Origin: Streptomyces amritsarensis
GTDB taxonomy: Bacteria; Actinomycetota; Actinomycetes; Streptomycetales; Streptomycetaceae
Assembly: GCF_001953875.1 (NCBI RefSeq)
Contig: NZ_MQUR01000025.1
Span: 1 to 64,000 of the forward strand
Direction: 5' to 3'
DNA: 64,000 nucleotides
Under the pieces are notes generated by a model. It ran no database searches. It was not told where the DNA came from and was given only the letters and a program-made list of their open reading frames with translations. The position numbers and the translations under genes were made by a program. Shown here piece by piece: positions 9,056-17,677 of the stretch (position 1 is its first letter; the number at the start of each line of letters is the position of its first letter).

Positions 9056-11086
9056 TCACGACCCCGAGACGCTCGCCGAGCCCGTCTCGATGTGGCCCGT
9101 GTAGCGGCGCGACCAGGTGCCGTCGGAGTCGGCCAGGACCGTGAAGTCGTACCAGCCCTTGTGGTACGCCACCGCGTTGAAGAAGTCCTCACGGGAGGAG
9201 TTCGCCGGGACGGTGTACGTCCACGGCCCGTCCGAGCGGTAGGCGTTGGAGCGGATCGTGAAGGTGACGGGGGAGGCGGAGGAGTTCGCCATCTTGAACC
9301 AGATCGCCGTCCTGCCGGTCCCGGGCTCCACCGCGAACCGCGCCGCCACCTCGATCGCCCTGCCCGCCTTGGACGCGTCGCCGATGAAGCGCCGCAGGAA
9401 GCGGTTCGGCCCGTACATCGAGATGTCGTACTTGCCGGAGCCGTGACCCAGTCCGATGTGGAAGTAGTCCGTCGAGGTACCGCCCGGGTCCACCGTGTAC
9501 TGCCAGGCCGCCGTGTCCCGGTGCTGGTGCGGATGGATCGAGAAGTGCGCGGGCCGCTTGGCCTGGCTGCCCTGGTTCGTCATCGAGAACCAGGCGGTGA
9601 TCTGCCCGGCCGCCCCGAACTCGAAGCGGTCCAGATTGCCGTTGACCTGGTACGGGAGGGCGCGCGCCGGCCGGGTGCCGGGCTCCTGCGCCGGCAGGGC
9701 GTTGTCCTGCGGCACCGGGTTGGGCAGCGGGGCGCAGTTCGCCTGGCCGATCACCTTGGCGGTCGACGGCAGGCCCGCGGGGACGCCGTAGACGGGCCGG
9801 GTGAAATCGAAGACCCCGGTCAGGTCGCCCACCACCCTGCGGCGCCAGGCGCTGATGTTCGGGCAGGCGGCGGGGGTGCCGAGGGCGGCCGTCCAGGTCT
9901 CCATGAAACGGAGCACCGAGGTGTGGTCGAAGACCTCCGAACTGACCCATCCACCGCGCGTCCACGGGGACATGACCAGCATGGGGACGCGGAAGCCGAG
10001 CCCGATCGGAAGGCCGTCCAGGTACTCGCCGGGGGTTCCGGGCGGGGCGATCGGCGGCGGCACGTGGTCGAAGAAGCCGTCGTTCTCGTCGTAGTTGAGG
10101 AACAGGACGGTGGAGTCGAAGACCTCGGGGTTCGCCGCGAGGGCGCGGTAGACCAGGTCCACGAAGTGCGCGCCGTCGCCGGGCGGGGCGTACGGGTGCT
10201 CGGAGAAGGCCTCGTTCGCGACGACCCAGGACACCTGGGGCAGGGTGCCCGCGAGGACGTCGGCGCGGATGGCGGCCGCGATGTCGTCCGGGGTGGAGCC
10301 GGTGACCTTGGGGACCGAGCCCATGCCGCGGTCCCACAGCGGGTTCCCGGGGGCCGCGTCGGTGAAGTTCTTGAAGTAGGCGAGGCCGTTGTCACCGTAG
10401 TTGTCCTGGGCGTTCTGGTAGACCTTCCAGGTCATCCCGGCGCGCTGCAGGGCCTCCGCGTACGTCTCCCAGGTCAGCCCGGACTCCTCGCCGCCGTCCT
10501 TGCTGGCGGCGTCGATCTTCCCGCTCCACAGGAACGTGCGGTTCGGACCGGTCGCGCTGAGGGCGGAGCAGAAGTACGCGTCGCACACCGTGTAGTGGTC
10601 GGCGAGGGCGTAGTGGAAGGGGATGTCGCCCCGGTCCAGGTGGCCCAGGGTGCGGGTGTTGCCGACGCCCAGGACCCAGTTGTCCATCCGGCCCTTGTTC
10701 CAGGCCGCGTGCTGCGAGGTCCAGCTGTGCGGGAGGTCGCCGCTGCACTGGGCCAGGGTCGCACCGTCCGCGCCGCCCGCCGGCGGGGTGGCGGACAGCT
10801 TCCACGGGTACTGCCGGGCACCCCAGTTGGGCTGGTTGAAGGTGCCCCAGCCGCCCGGGATGTTCCCGGCGGCGCGGTCGCCGAACCCGCGGACGCCCCT
10901 GAGCCTGCCGAAGTAGTGGTCGAAGCTGCGGTTCTCCTGCATCAGGACCACCACGTGCTTCACGTCGGTGATGGTGCCGCTCGCCGTGGCCGCGGCCGCC
11001 GACGAGGGCGCGGCCACGGGCAGGGCCGCCCCCGCCACCAGCCCGGCGCCGATTCCCACGAAACCTCTTCGGCTGATCGGTGTCAC
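9056..11086 (-). CDS. Tat-exported phospholipase C (phosphocholine-specific type)
   Basis: A 676-residue secreted phosphoesterase. The start has a twin-arginine signal (SRRGFVGIGAGLVAGAA, Arg pair at residues 6-7) with an Ala-rich cleavage region. The phosphoesterase domain begins at VKHVVVLMQENRSFDHYFG, the hallmark of the non-haemolytic PLC/acid phosphatase family, with further active-site blocks NYDENDGFFDHVPPP and DHTSVLRFME. Two C-terminal repeats of the PLC-specific domain (about 480-670) follow. It probably releases phosphate or choline groups from lipids outside the cell. GTG at 11086 gives the complete signal peptide. It converges on the acetyltransferase with an 11-nt gap. Confidence 0.93.
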   Translation of the reverse strand: MTPISRRGFVGIGAGLVAGAALPVAAPSSAAAATASGTITDVKHVVVLMQENRSFDHYFGRLRGVRGFGDRAAGNIPGGWGTFNQPNWGARQYPWKLSATPPAGGADGATLAQCSGDLPHSWTSQHAAWNKGRMDNWVLGVGNTRTLGHLDRGDIPFHYALADHYTVCDAYFCSALSATGPNRTFLWSGKIDAASKDGGEESGLTWETYAEALQRAGMTWKVYQNAQDNYGDNGLAYFKNFTDAAPGNPLWDRGMGSVPKVTGSTPDDIAAAIRADVLAGTLPQVSWVVANEAFSEHPYAPPGDGAHFVDLVYRALAANPEVFDSTVLFLNYDENDGFFDHVPPPIAPPGTPGEYLDGLPIGLGFRVPMLVMSPWTRGGWVSSEVFDHTSVLRFMETWTAALGTPAACPNISAWRRRVVGDLTGVFDFTRPVYGVPAGLPSTAKVIGQANCAPLPNPVPQDNALPAQEPGTRPARALPYQVNGNLDRFEFGAAGQITAWFSMTNQGSQAKRPAHFSIHPHQHRDTAAWQYTVDPGGTSTDYFHIGLGHGSGKYDISMYGPNRFLRRFIGDASKAGRAIEVAARFAVEPGTGRTAIWFKMANSSASPVTFTIRSNAYRSDGPWTYTVPANSSREDFFNAVAYHKGWYDFTVLADSDGTWSRRYTGHIETGSASVSGS

Positions 11087-11205
11087 TGGCCCCTCGCCTC
11101 CCACTCCGGTGCCCCGGTGGCACATCGACGGCAAGGGTGGCGGGGCCGCCTCCAAAGGTCTACAGCCGTGCGGCAAGAGTTCGGTGAACTTCCGGGTGGC
11201 CCGGA

Positions 11206-12219
11206 TCAGCTGCCGACCCGCACCAGCATCTTGCCGGTGTTCTCCCCGCGGAGCATGCCGCGGAAGGCGTCCACCGTGTGCTCGAAGCCCTGCACAACGG
11301 TGGTGTCGGTGCCGATCCGGCCACTGCGCAGATGGGGGACGAGGTAGTCCTCCAACTCGCCTTGCAGATTGGTGTGATGGCGAACCAATACGCCCTCCAG
11401 GCGCAGCGACTTGTGTACGACCTCGAAGAGGTTGCGGGGCGCGGCGGGGGAGCGGTCGCCGTTGTAGGTGGAGACGGCGCCGACCCAGGCGATCCGGCCG
11501 AACTCGCGCAGCGCGCCGATCGCGCCCTCCAGGTGCTCGCCTCCCACGTTGTCCACGTAGACGTCGATGCCCTCGGGAGCGGCCTTCGCCAACTGCTCGC
11601 CGACCGGGCCGTCGTGGTAGTCGAAGGCCGCGTCGAAGCCGAGGACGTCCGTGAGGTGGGCGGCCTTGGCCGCGGAGCCGGCGCTGCCGATGATCCGCCG
11701 GGCGCCCAGCAGCCGCGCGATGTGCCCGGTGGCGGTGCCGACCCCGCCCGCCGCGGCGGAGACGAACAGGTCCTCGCCCTCGCGGAGCGCCGCGGTCCGG
11801 GTCAGTGCGGCGTACGCCGTCAGGCCGGTGCCGCCGAGGATCGACAGGTACGCCTCCAGCGGGACGCCCGCGTGCCCGCGCAGCTTGCGGGTGCCGTCCC
11901 GGCCGAGGGAGACGAGCGCGTGCGTGCGCCAGCCCTCGCGGTGGAAGACCAGGTCGCCCACGCGCAGCCCCGGGTCGCGGGAGGCGATCACGCGGCCCAC
12001 CGAGCGGCCCTCCAGCGGGGTGTTCAGCGCGAAGCCGCCCTCGCCGCCGTCCATCAGGCCGCGGTGGTACGGGTCCACGGAGAGCAGGAGGTTCTCCACC
12101 AGGGCGGTGCCGGGCTGCGGCTCGGGGACCGGGGAGGAGACGTAGGCGAAGTCGGAGGCGGCGGGGAAGCCGTCGGGGCGGGCGATCTGGTGGACGGCGC
12201 GAGCGGTGTGCGTGGTCAT
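11206..12219 (-). CDS. MDR-type NADP-dependent oxidoreductase (prostaglandin reductase/CurA-like)
   Basis: A 337-residue medium-chain reductase without zinc-ligand motifs. The pattern is typical of leukotriene B4 12-hydroxydehydrogenase/curcumin reductase: VENLLLSVDPYHRGLMD near the N-terminus, GGTGLTAYAALT, the Rossmann block VSAAAGGVGTATGHIARLLG, DVYVDNVGGEHLE, and the C-terminal EHTVDAFRGMLRGENTGKMLVRV. Such enzymes reduce alpha,beta-unsaturated ketones using NADPH. The true substrate is unknown. ATG at 12219 fits the family start. It is divergent from a LysR regulator, a pairing that usually means the regulator controls the reductase. Confidence 0.9.
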   Translation of the reverse strand: MTTHTARAVHQIARPDGFPAASDFAYVSSPVPEPQPGTALVENLLLSVDPYHRGLMDGGEGGFALNTPLEGRSVGRVIASRDPGLRVGDLVFHREGWRTHALVSLGRDGTRKLRGHAGVPLEAYLSILGGTGLTAYAALTRTAALREGEDLFVSAAAGGVGTATGHIARLLGARRIIGSAGSAAKAAHLTDVLGFDAAFDYHDGPVGEQLAKAAPEGIDVYVDNVGGEHLEGAIGALREFGRIAWVGAVSTYNGDRSPAAPRNLFEVVHKSLRLEGVLVRHHTNLQGELEDYLVPHLRSGRIGTDTTVVQGFEHTVDAFRGMLRGENTGKMLVRVGS

Positions 12220-12266
12220 GGCCCGAACGCTAGGAAGGAATCGGGGAACCGGGCAGGGGGTTGGGC

Positions 12267-12289
12267 TCATGGAAGTCACCTGTCCATGA
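12267..12289. promoter_or_regulatory. Candidate LysR operator
   Basis: Inverted repeat TCATGGA-N9-TCCATGA in the 101-nt spacer between the divergent reductase and LysR genes. Size and position fit a LysR-type recognition site. Confidence 0.45.
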
Positions 12290-12320
12290 ACGTCACTCAT
12301 ACAGCGAGGTGGGGGCCCCG

Positions 12321-13205
12321 ATGCCCGATCTCCTCCCGCAGGAACTGCGGATCCTGGTCGCCGTCGCGGAAGCCCGCGGCTTCTCCGCCGCGGCTGCGGT
12401 GCTCGGCCTCACCCAGTCGGCCGTGTCGCACTCGGTACGCGGGAGCGAGGCCAAGCTCGGCGCGGTGCTCTTCGAGCGCGGGCGCTCCGGGGCGTCGCCC
12501 ACACCGGCGGGGGAGCGGGTGGTCGGCCACGCCCGCCGCATCCTGCGGCTGTACGAGGCCATGGGCGCGCAGGCGCGCGGCGCGGGCCGCGACGGGGGCG
12601 GCGACCGGCTCGGCGGCGTACTGCGGATCGCGGCGTTCCGCAGCGCCGCCCTGCACCTGCTGCCGCCCGCCCTGGAACGGCTGACCGCCCGGCACCCCGG
12701 CATCCGGCCCGAGGTCCGCGTGGTGCGGGAGATCGGCGCCGGCGCGGCCGGGGAAGTGGCGGCGGGCCGCGCCGACCTGGGCATCGCCACCCTGGGCGGT
12801 TCGCAGGACGCGGCGCCGCCCGGCCTGCTGACGGGTGTGCTCGCGCAGGAGGCGTACCACCTGGTGCACCCGGCGGGGCATCCCGACCCGAGATCGCTGC
12901 CCCTCATGGACTGGGACGAGAACTGCGGCTCCTACACCCGCGCCTGGTGGCGCGCCCAGGACTGGATCCCGCGGGCGGCGGTCATGGCGGAGGACGACGC
13001 GATGGTGCTGACCCTGGTCGGCCGCGGGCTCGGCATGGCGATCATGCCCGAGCTCTCCCTGAGGGAGGCGACCGAGGCGGTGGAAATCACCGGATTGGGC
13101 CCGCAGGGGCCCGTGAGGCAGGTGGGATACGTCACTACGCCGGAAGCCGCCTCAACTCCCACCATCAGGGCCCTGATCAGGGAACTTCGCTCCGAGAGAG
13201 GCTGA
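12321..13205 (+). CDS. LysR-family transcriptional regulator
   Basis: A 294-residue LysR regulator. The winged helix-turn-helix occupies residues 1-62 (LRILVAVAEARGFSAAAAVLGLTQSAVSHSVRGSEAKLGAVLFER, then TPAGERVV). The effector domain follows from about residue 95 (GVLRIAAFRSAALHLLPPALERLTARHPGI). The ATG at 12321 is preceded by a G-rich stretch and matches the usual LysR N-terminus (MPDLLPQELRIL). Divergence from the MDR reductase and the dyad at 12267-12289 suggest it controls that gene and itself. Confidence 0.9.
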   Translation: MPDLLPQELRILVAVAEARGFSAAAAVLGLTQSAVSHSVRGSEAKLGAVLFERGRSGASPTPAGERVVGHARRILRLYEAMGAQARGAGRDGGGDRLGGVLRIAAFRSAALHLLPPALERLTARHPGIRPEVRVVREIGAGAAGEVAAGRADLGIATLGGSQDAAPPGLLTGVLAQEAYHLVHPAGHPDPRSLPLMDWDENCGSYTRAWWRAQDWIPRAAVMAEDDAMVLTLVGRGLGMAIMPELSLREATEAVEITGLGPQGPVRQVGYVTTPEAASTPTIRALIRELRSERG

Positions 13206-13465
13206 AACGGACTCCGCGGGAGCGGCTTTTCGGGGGGATCCGCGTCTCAGATAGTAGGAAGTCCGAGTAACTGCCGAGACATACAGCGGGACCTGCCCTA
13301 GCTTTGTAGGAGCCGAACGTCTCGCCGATCAGGCGAATGGCGGTCGAGAGCGCGCGCCCCTGGCAGGCAACCCCTGCGGCGCCCTGCTCCCCGCCTCTTC
13401 CGGCGCCTTGAAGGAACCCCTCATCCGTGGCCCCGCCACGCCGTGATCTCAAGGAGTCGATCACC
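13206..13465 (+). other. Long 5' region ahead of the 42-codon gene, one local hairpin
   Basis: 260 nt between the LysR stop and the small gene at 13466 with no convincing gene. A short hairpin GCAGG-CAACC-CCTGC lies at 13363-13377 and GGCGCC occurs twice around it, so a structured leader is possible. I tried to fit it to known actinobacterial riboswitches and could not. Confidence 0.4.
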
Positions 13466-13594
13466 ATGACCGCAACCACCGCCACCCGCCGCGTCCGCCA
13501 CGCCTCCGCCTCGGCCGACGAGCGCAAGAACGCCGCCGCCGCCCTGCAGCGCGCCCTCGACCGCCGCGACAACGGCGGCTCGACCGGCCACTGA
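13466..13594 (+). CDS. Small Arg/Ala-rich protein (42 aa) upstream of leuB
   Basis: A 42-residue frame starting MTATTATRRVRHASASADER and ending in NGGSTGH. AAGGAG at 13451-13456 is ideally placed 9 nt before the ATG, and codon use is strongly Streptomyces-like (nearly every third base is G or C), which argues for real translation. The middle (ERKNAAAALQRALDRRD) should form a basic amphipathic helix. It is not a leader peptide for attenuation since it has only two Leu and no Ile, and no intrinsic terminator with a U-tail follows. Function unknown. It sits 78 nt before leuB, with a 35-bp palindrome between. Confidence 0.65.
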   Translation: MTATTATRRVRHASASADERKNAAAALQRALDRRDNGGSTGH

Positions 13595-13607
13595 CACCTT
13601 CCCGGGC

Positions 13608-13642
13608 GACATTTCACGTCCACATCGTGGACGTGAAATGTC
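13608..13642. promoter_or_regulatory. 35-bp perfect palindrome upstream of leuB
   Basis: Two 16-nt arms (13608-13623 and 13627-13642) are perfectly complementary around ATC. The inner core reads TCACGTCCAC-ATC-GTGGACGTGA, and the arms are AT-richer than the surroundings. It ends 30 nt before the leuB ATG. It lacks a U-tail, so an operator or an RNA hairpin controlling leuB initiation is likelier than a plain terminator. Confidence 0.6.
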
Positions 13643-13672
13643 TGAGGACTGGACACGGAGTACGGTTTCGCC

Positions 13673-14713
13673 ATGTCGACCAGCATCAATCTCGCAGTGA
13701 TCCCCGGTGATGGCATCGGCCAGGAAGTCGTGGCTCAGGGACTCAAGGTCCTTACCGCGGTCCTGCCCCAGGATGTGAAGCTGGAGACCAGGCAATACGA
13801 CCTCGGCGCCCAGCGCTGGCACCGCACCGGCGAGACCCTCCCGGACGCGGAGCTCGAGGCCCTCAAGCACCACGACGCGATCCTGCTGGGCGCCATCGGC
13901 GACCCCTCGGTCCCGTCCGGTGTGCTGGAGCGCGGCCTGCTGCTGAAGCTGCGCTTCGCCTTCGACCACTTCATCAACCTGCGCCCCTCGAAGCTGTTCC
14001 CCAACACCGCCACCCCGCTGGCGGGCCGCCCGGACATCGACTTCGTCGTGGTCCGCGAGGGCACCGAGGGCCCGTACACCGGCAACGGCGGCAGCCTGCG
14101 CACCGGCACCCCCGCCGAGGTTGCCACCGAGGTCAGCGTCAACACCGCGTACGGTGTCGAGCGCGTCGTCCGCGACGCGTACGAGCGGGCCAACTCCCGC
14201 CCCCGCAAGAAGCTGACGCTGGTCCACAAGAACAACGTCCTCGTGTACGCGGGCCACATGTGGAAGAACATCTTCGACAAGGTCGGCCAGGAGTACCCCG
14301 AGGTCACCACGGACTACCTGCACGTCGACGCGGCGACGATCTTCTTCGTCACCCAGCCGGAGCGCTTCGACGTCATCGTCACGGACAACCTCTTCGGTGA
14401 CATCCTCACCGACCTGGCCGCCGCCGTCACCGGCGGAATCGGCCTGGCCGCCTCCGGGAACATCAACCCGACCGGCGCCTTCCCGTCCATGTTCGAGCCC
14501 GTCCACGGCTCGGCCCCGGACATCGCCGGCACCGGCAAGGCCGACCCGACCGCGACGATCCTCTCCGTCGCCCTCCTGCTGCGCCACCTGGGCTACGAGG
14601 CCGAGGCCGTCCGCATCGAGGACGCGGTCTGCGCCGACCTCGCGGAGCGCGACGGAACCTTCCGCTCCACCGACGCGATCGGCGACGCCCTCGCCGCGCG
14701 AGTAGCCGGCTGA
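13673..14713 (+). CDS. leuB: 3-isopropylmalate dehydrogenase LeuB
   Basis: Third enzyme of leucine synthesis: oxidative decarboxylation of 3-isopropylmalate with NAD to 2-ketoisocaproate. At 346 residues it fits the actinobacterial LeuB type. Visible are the N-terminal PGDGIG nucleotide motif, the substrate region [27 protein letters not shown], and the Mg/NAD region [29 protein letters not shown]. The same fold includes tartrate and isocitrate dehydrogenases, but the [10 protein letters not shown] helix and the nearby ilvE support LeuB. The ATG is at 13673. The gene lies between a perfect palindrome and a terminator and so is probably its own transcription unit. Confidence 0.95.
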   Translation: MSTSINLAVIPGDGIGQEVVAQGLKVLTAVLPQDVKLETRQYDLGAQRWHRTGETLPDAELEALKHHDAILLGAIGDPSVPSGVLERGLLLKLRFAFDHFINLRPSKLFPNTATPLAGRPDIDFVVVREGTEGPYTGNGGSLRTGTPAEVATEVSVNTAYGVERVVRDAYERANSRPRKKLTLVHKNNVLVYAGHMWKNIFDKVGQEYPEVTTDYLHVDAATIFFVTQPERFDVIVTDNLFGDILTDLAAAVTGGIGLAASGNINPTGAFPSMFEPVHGSAPDIAGTGKADPTATILSVALLLRHLGYEAEAVRIEDAVCADLAERDGTFRSTDAIGDALAARVAG

Positions 14714-14732
14714 CCCGGCCGCTCCACCCCAG

Positions 14733-14767
14733 GAAGCCGCCGGGTCACAATGGGACCCGGCGGCTTC
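14733..14767 (+). terminator. leuB terminator
   Basis: Perfect 14-bp inverted repeat (14733-14746 with 14754-14767) with a 7-nt loop, followed by TCC. It begins 20 nt after the leuB stop. Confidence 0.82.
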
Positions 14768-14939
14768 TCCTGTGCGGCCCCGGGTGCCACCATCTCCCCT
14801 GGGCCGCAATCCCCCGCTTCTCCGAAGCCTGCCCGCGCGCGATAATCGAACGCGAGGCCGCGGAATGCGGGGAAGCTCGGACGTCCTAGTACGCCGTGAG
14901 CGCGGTCCGCCATACACAACCGGTGAAGGACAAGCACTC

Positions 14940-16025
14940 ATGACGACGCCCACGATCGAGCTCAAGCCCTCCTCGAACCCGCTGTCCGACGCGGAGCGCG
15001 AGGCGATCCTGGCCAGCCCCGGCTTCGGCCGCCACTTCACCGACCACATGGTGACGATCAAGTGGACCGAGGGCCGCGGATGGCACGACGCCGAACTGGT
15101 CCCGTACGCGCCGCTCTCGATCGACCCGGCGAACATGACCCTGCACTACGCGCAGACGATCTTCGAGGGCCTGAAGGCCTACCGCCAGCCCGACGGCACC
15201 GTCGCCACCTTCCGCCCCGAGGCCAACGCCGCACGCTTCCAGGCCTCGGCCCGCCGCATGGCGATGCCGGAGCTGCCGGTCGAGCTCTTCATCGAGGCCT
15301 GCGACGCCCTGATCAAGCAGGACCGCGCCTGGGTGCCCGACTCCGGCGAGGCCTCGCTGTACCTGCGGCCCTTCATGTTCGCCTCCGAGGTCGGCCTCGG
15401 CGTCCGCCCGGCCAACGAGTTCCTCTTCATCGTCATCGCCTCGCCCGCCGGCGCGTACTTCCCCGGCGGGGTCAAGCCCGTCTCCGTGTGGCTCTCCGAG
15501 GACTACGTCCGCGCGGTCAAGGGCGGCACCGGCGCGGCCAAGACCGGCGGCAACTACGCCGCCTCGCTGGTCGCCCAGGCCCAGGCCGCCTCGCACGGCT
15601 GCGACCAGGTGGTCTGGCTCGACGCCGTCGAGCACCGCTGGATCGAGGAGATGGGCGGCATGAACCTGTACTTCGTGTACGGCGACCGCATCGTCACCCC
15701 CGAGCTCACCGGCTCGCTGCTCCCCGGCATCACCCGCGACTCCCTCCTCACCATCGCCCGCGACCTCGGCTACACCGCCGAAGAGGGCCGCCTGACCACC
15801 GAGGACTGGCAGCGCGACAACGCCGACGGCACCCTCACCGAGGTGTTCGCCTGCGGCACCGCCGCCGTCATCACCCCGGTCGGCTCGGTCAAGTCCGAGC
15901 GCGCCAATTGGACCCAGGGCGACGGCGAGCCCGGCGAGGTCACCATGCGCCTGCGCAAGGCGCTGCTGGACCTCCAGACCGGCCACGCCGCCGACACCCA
16001 CGGCTGGATGCACCCCCTCGGCTAG
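14940..16025 (+). CDS. ilvE: Branched-chain amino acid aminotransferase IlvE
   Basis: PLP enzyme (361 residues, fold type IV) making the last transamination to valine, leucine and isoleucine, or the first step of their breakdown. The PLP-binding Lys lies in [16 protein letters not shown] (about K201). Other family blocks are [14 protein letters not shown] near the N-terminus, [11 protein letters not shown], and [12 protein letters not shown]. It is the long (BCAT type 1) class rather than short E. coli IlvE. ATG at 14940 has GAAGGA upstream. The stop is followed by a bidirectional terminator. Confidence 0.96.
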   Translation: MTTPTIELKPSSNPLSDAEREAILASPGFGRHFTDHMVTIKWTEGRGWHDAELVPYAPLSIDPANMTLHYAQTIFEGLKAYRQPDGTVATFRPEANAARFQASARRMAMPELPVELFIEACDALIKQDRAWVPDSGEASLYLRPFMFASEVGLGVRPANEFLFIVIASPAGAYFPGGVKPVSVWLSEDYVRAVKGGTGAAKTGGNYAASLVAQAQAASHGCDQVVWLDAVEHRWIEEMGGMNLYFVYGDRIVTPELTGSLLPGITRDSLLTIARDLGYTAEEGRLTTEDWQRDNADGTLTEVFACGTAAVITPVGSVKSERANWTQGDGEPGEVTMRLRKALLDLQTGHAADTHGWMHPLG

Positions 16026-16034
16026 GCCGCGTAC

Positions 16035-16082
16035 GCGAGCGGGCCCGCACCTTCCGGATCTCCGGGGTGCGGGCCCGCTCGC
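16035..16082. terminator. Bidirectional terminator between ilvE and the permease gene
   Basis: Perfect 17-bp inverted repeat (16035-16051 with 16066-16082). It lies between the stop codons of two converging genes and probably serves both. Confidence 0.85.
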
Positions 16083-16092
16083 TTATGGGACC

Positions 16093-17520
16093 TCAGGCGT
16101 TCGCGGGCTCCTCGGCCGCGGCGACCGCCGCCGCCGCGGCCGGAGCTCGGCGGGCGGTGAGTGCGGCGTACACGAGCCCGCCGGTGAGGCCGGAGAGGAC
16201 GAAGGAGCAGTCCACGCCGCCGGTGAGGGCCAGCAGCGGGCCCTCGTGGAAGGGGGTGGTGACGGCGAGCAGGCCGACGGCCGCGCCGATCGCCCAGGAG
16301 GCGGTGGCCGCGACGTTCCAGCCGGAGCGGTACCAGTACACGCCGCCCACCGAGCGGCGGTTGAAGACCTGGAGCGCGTCGGCGTCGTAGACCCCGCGGC
16401 AGCGCACGTGGCCGATCAGGGTGATCACGGCCCACGGGGTGCCGATCGCGGTCAGCACCAGGACGAACGAGGTCATCGCGGACTGCACGTCCCACTCGAA
16501 GGACCCGATGAAGACGAAGGCGGTCGCGACGGCCGCGGCGATCACGGTGGCGGTGGTGCGGGTCGCCCGCGGGACGATCGCGTCGAGGTCCAGGCCCATG
16601 GAGTAGAGCATCAGCCCCGCGTTGCCCACCGAGCCGGCCGCCGCGGCCGCCAGCAGCGGGAGCAGGTACCAGTACGGGGCGGCCTCGACGAGCGGTCCGG
16701 CGTAGTCCAGGCCCGCCCGGGCGGCCAGTGCCGTGTAGGTGCCGAAGAGCTGCGGGATCAGCAGACCGATCAGCAGGCCGAAGGCGGTGGCCCACAGGAC
16801 CTTGCGCGAGCTGTGCCGGCGCGGGGAGATGTAGCGCGTGTAGTCGCCCAGCAGGGTGATGAAGGCGACGGGCCCGCTGAGCCCGGCGGCGACGGCGGCC
16901 AGCAGCCACGTCGGCCAGAAGGAGCCGAGCAGGTAGGGGGTCTCGGGCGGTGCGGCGGTGGTGAAGTCCGGGGCGTAGGCGACGAGGCCGACGGCCAGGA
17001 GCGCCACCATCCCGATGGACAGGACCTTGCTCATACGCAGCAGCAGCCGGTAGCCGAAGACGGCCGCGACGACGGTACACGCGGCGAGCAGGCCGTACAT
17101 CACGGCCCGCGACAGGCCGGTGTCCGGGAGCCCGGTGAGCCGCGCGAGGGTGCCGACCATCACGTCGCCGCCGATCCACAGCGTGAGCGCGGTGTAGCCG
17201 AGCGAGAGCAGCAGGCCGACCACCGACCCCACGAGCCGGCCGCGCACACCGAACTGCGCGCCGCTGGAGGTGGAGAGGTTGGTCGCGGTGCGCAGGGAGA
17301 CGAGCGCCAGCGGCGCGGTGAAGGCGATGCCGACGAGGGTGCCGGTCACGATGGCCGTGACCGAGGGCCACAGGCCCAGTCCGAAGGACGGGGGCAGCCA
17401 GCCGAAGACGATCACGCCGAGGCACAGGTTGGAGCCGAGCAGGATCGATATCAGGTCACGGGGACCGCTCGTCCGCTCCTCCTCCGGGATGGTGTCGACT
17501 CCGCGCTGTTCGATGGGCAT
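16093..17520 (-). CDS. NCS1-family permease (cytosine/purine/hydantoin type)
   Basis: A 475-residue integral membrane protein with about 12 predicted membrane segments, starting after a polar N-terminus at LISILLGSNLCLGVIVFGWLPPSFGLG. NCS1 hallmarks include the loop SSGAQFGVRGRLVGS and GDYTRYISPRRHS. The family imports nucleobases, hydantoins, allantoin and similar nitrogen compounds with H+ or Na+. The substrate cannot be named from sequence. ATG at 17520 gives a sensible cytoplasmic N-terminus. It diverges from the urease-like operon over a perfect palindrome (17626-17654), so I infer shared regulation and that it imports that operon's substrate. Confidence 0.92.
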   Translation of the reverse strand: MPIEQRGVDTIPEEERTSGPRDLISILLGSNLCLGVIVFGWLPPSFGLGLWPSVTAIVTGTLVGIAFTAPLALVSLRTATNLSTSSGAQFGVRGRLVGSVVGLLLSLGYTALTLWIGGDVMVGTLARLTGLPDTGLSRAVMYGLLAACTVVAAVFGYRLLLRMSKVLSIGMVALLAVGLVAYAPDFTTAAPPETPYLLGSFWPTWLLAAVAAGLSGPVAFITLLGDYTRYISPRRHSSRKVLWATAFGLLIGLLIPQLFGTYTALAARAGLDYAGPLVEAAPYWYLLPLLAAAAAGSVGNAGLMLYSMGLDLDAIVPRATRTTATVIAAAVATAFVFIGSFEWDVQSAMTSFVLVLTAIGTPWAVITLIGHVRCRGVYDADALQVFNRRSVGGVYWYRSGWNVAATASWAIGAAVGLLAVTTPFHEGPLLALTGGVDCSFVLSGLTGGLVYAALTARRAPAAAAAVAAAEEPANA

Positions 17521-17625
17521 GGGGGGACTCCCTTGGCAGGGCGGGGGGTGGTTGCGCTTGTGTTTGAGCGACACTCAATGTGACGCACGCCCTGCGCCCA
17601 GGTCAATGATTCCCCACAACGAAAT

Positions 17626-17654
17626 GAAGAGTTAGAGTGATGCTCTAACTCTTC
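17626..17654. promoter_or_regulatory. Perfect inverted repeat between permease and urease-like operon
   Basis: Two 12-bp arms, GAAGAGTTAGAG and its exact complement, are separated by 5 nt (core TTAGAG-N5-CTCTAA). The site lies in the 157-nt divergent promoter region, 23 nt before the urease start. The TetR gene closing the operon is the leading candidate to bind it. The AT-rich arms stand out against the background. Confidence 0.6.
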
Positions 17655-17677
17655 GACTCAAGAGGTGGTGGATCGGC

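Noticed and set aside
13321..13400. SAM-type riboswitch upstream of the small gene
   Set aside because: GGCAACCC-like text is present but the rest of the SAM-I/SAM-IV consensus (the G-rich downstream arm) is missing.
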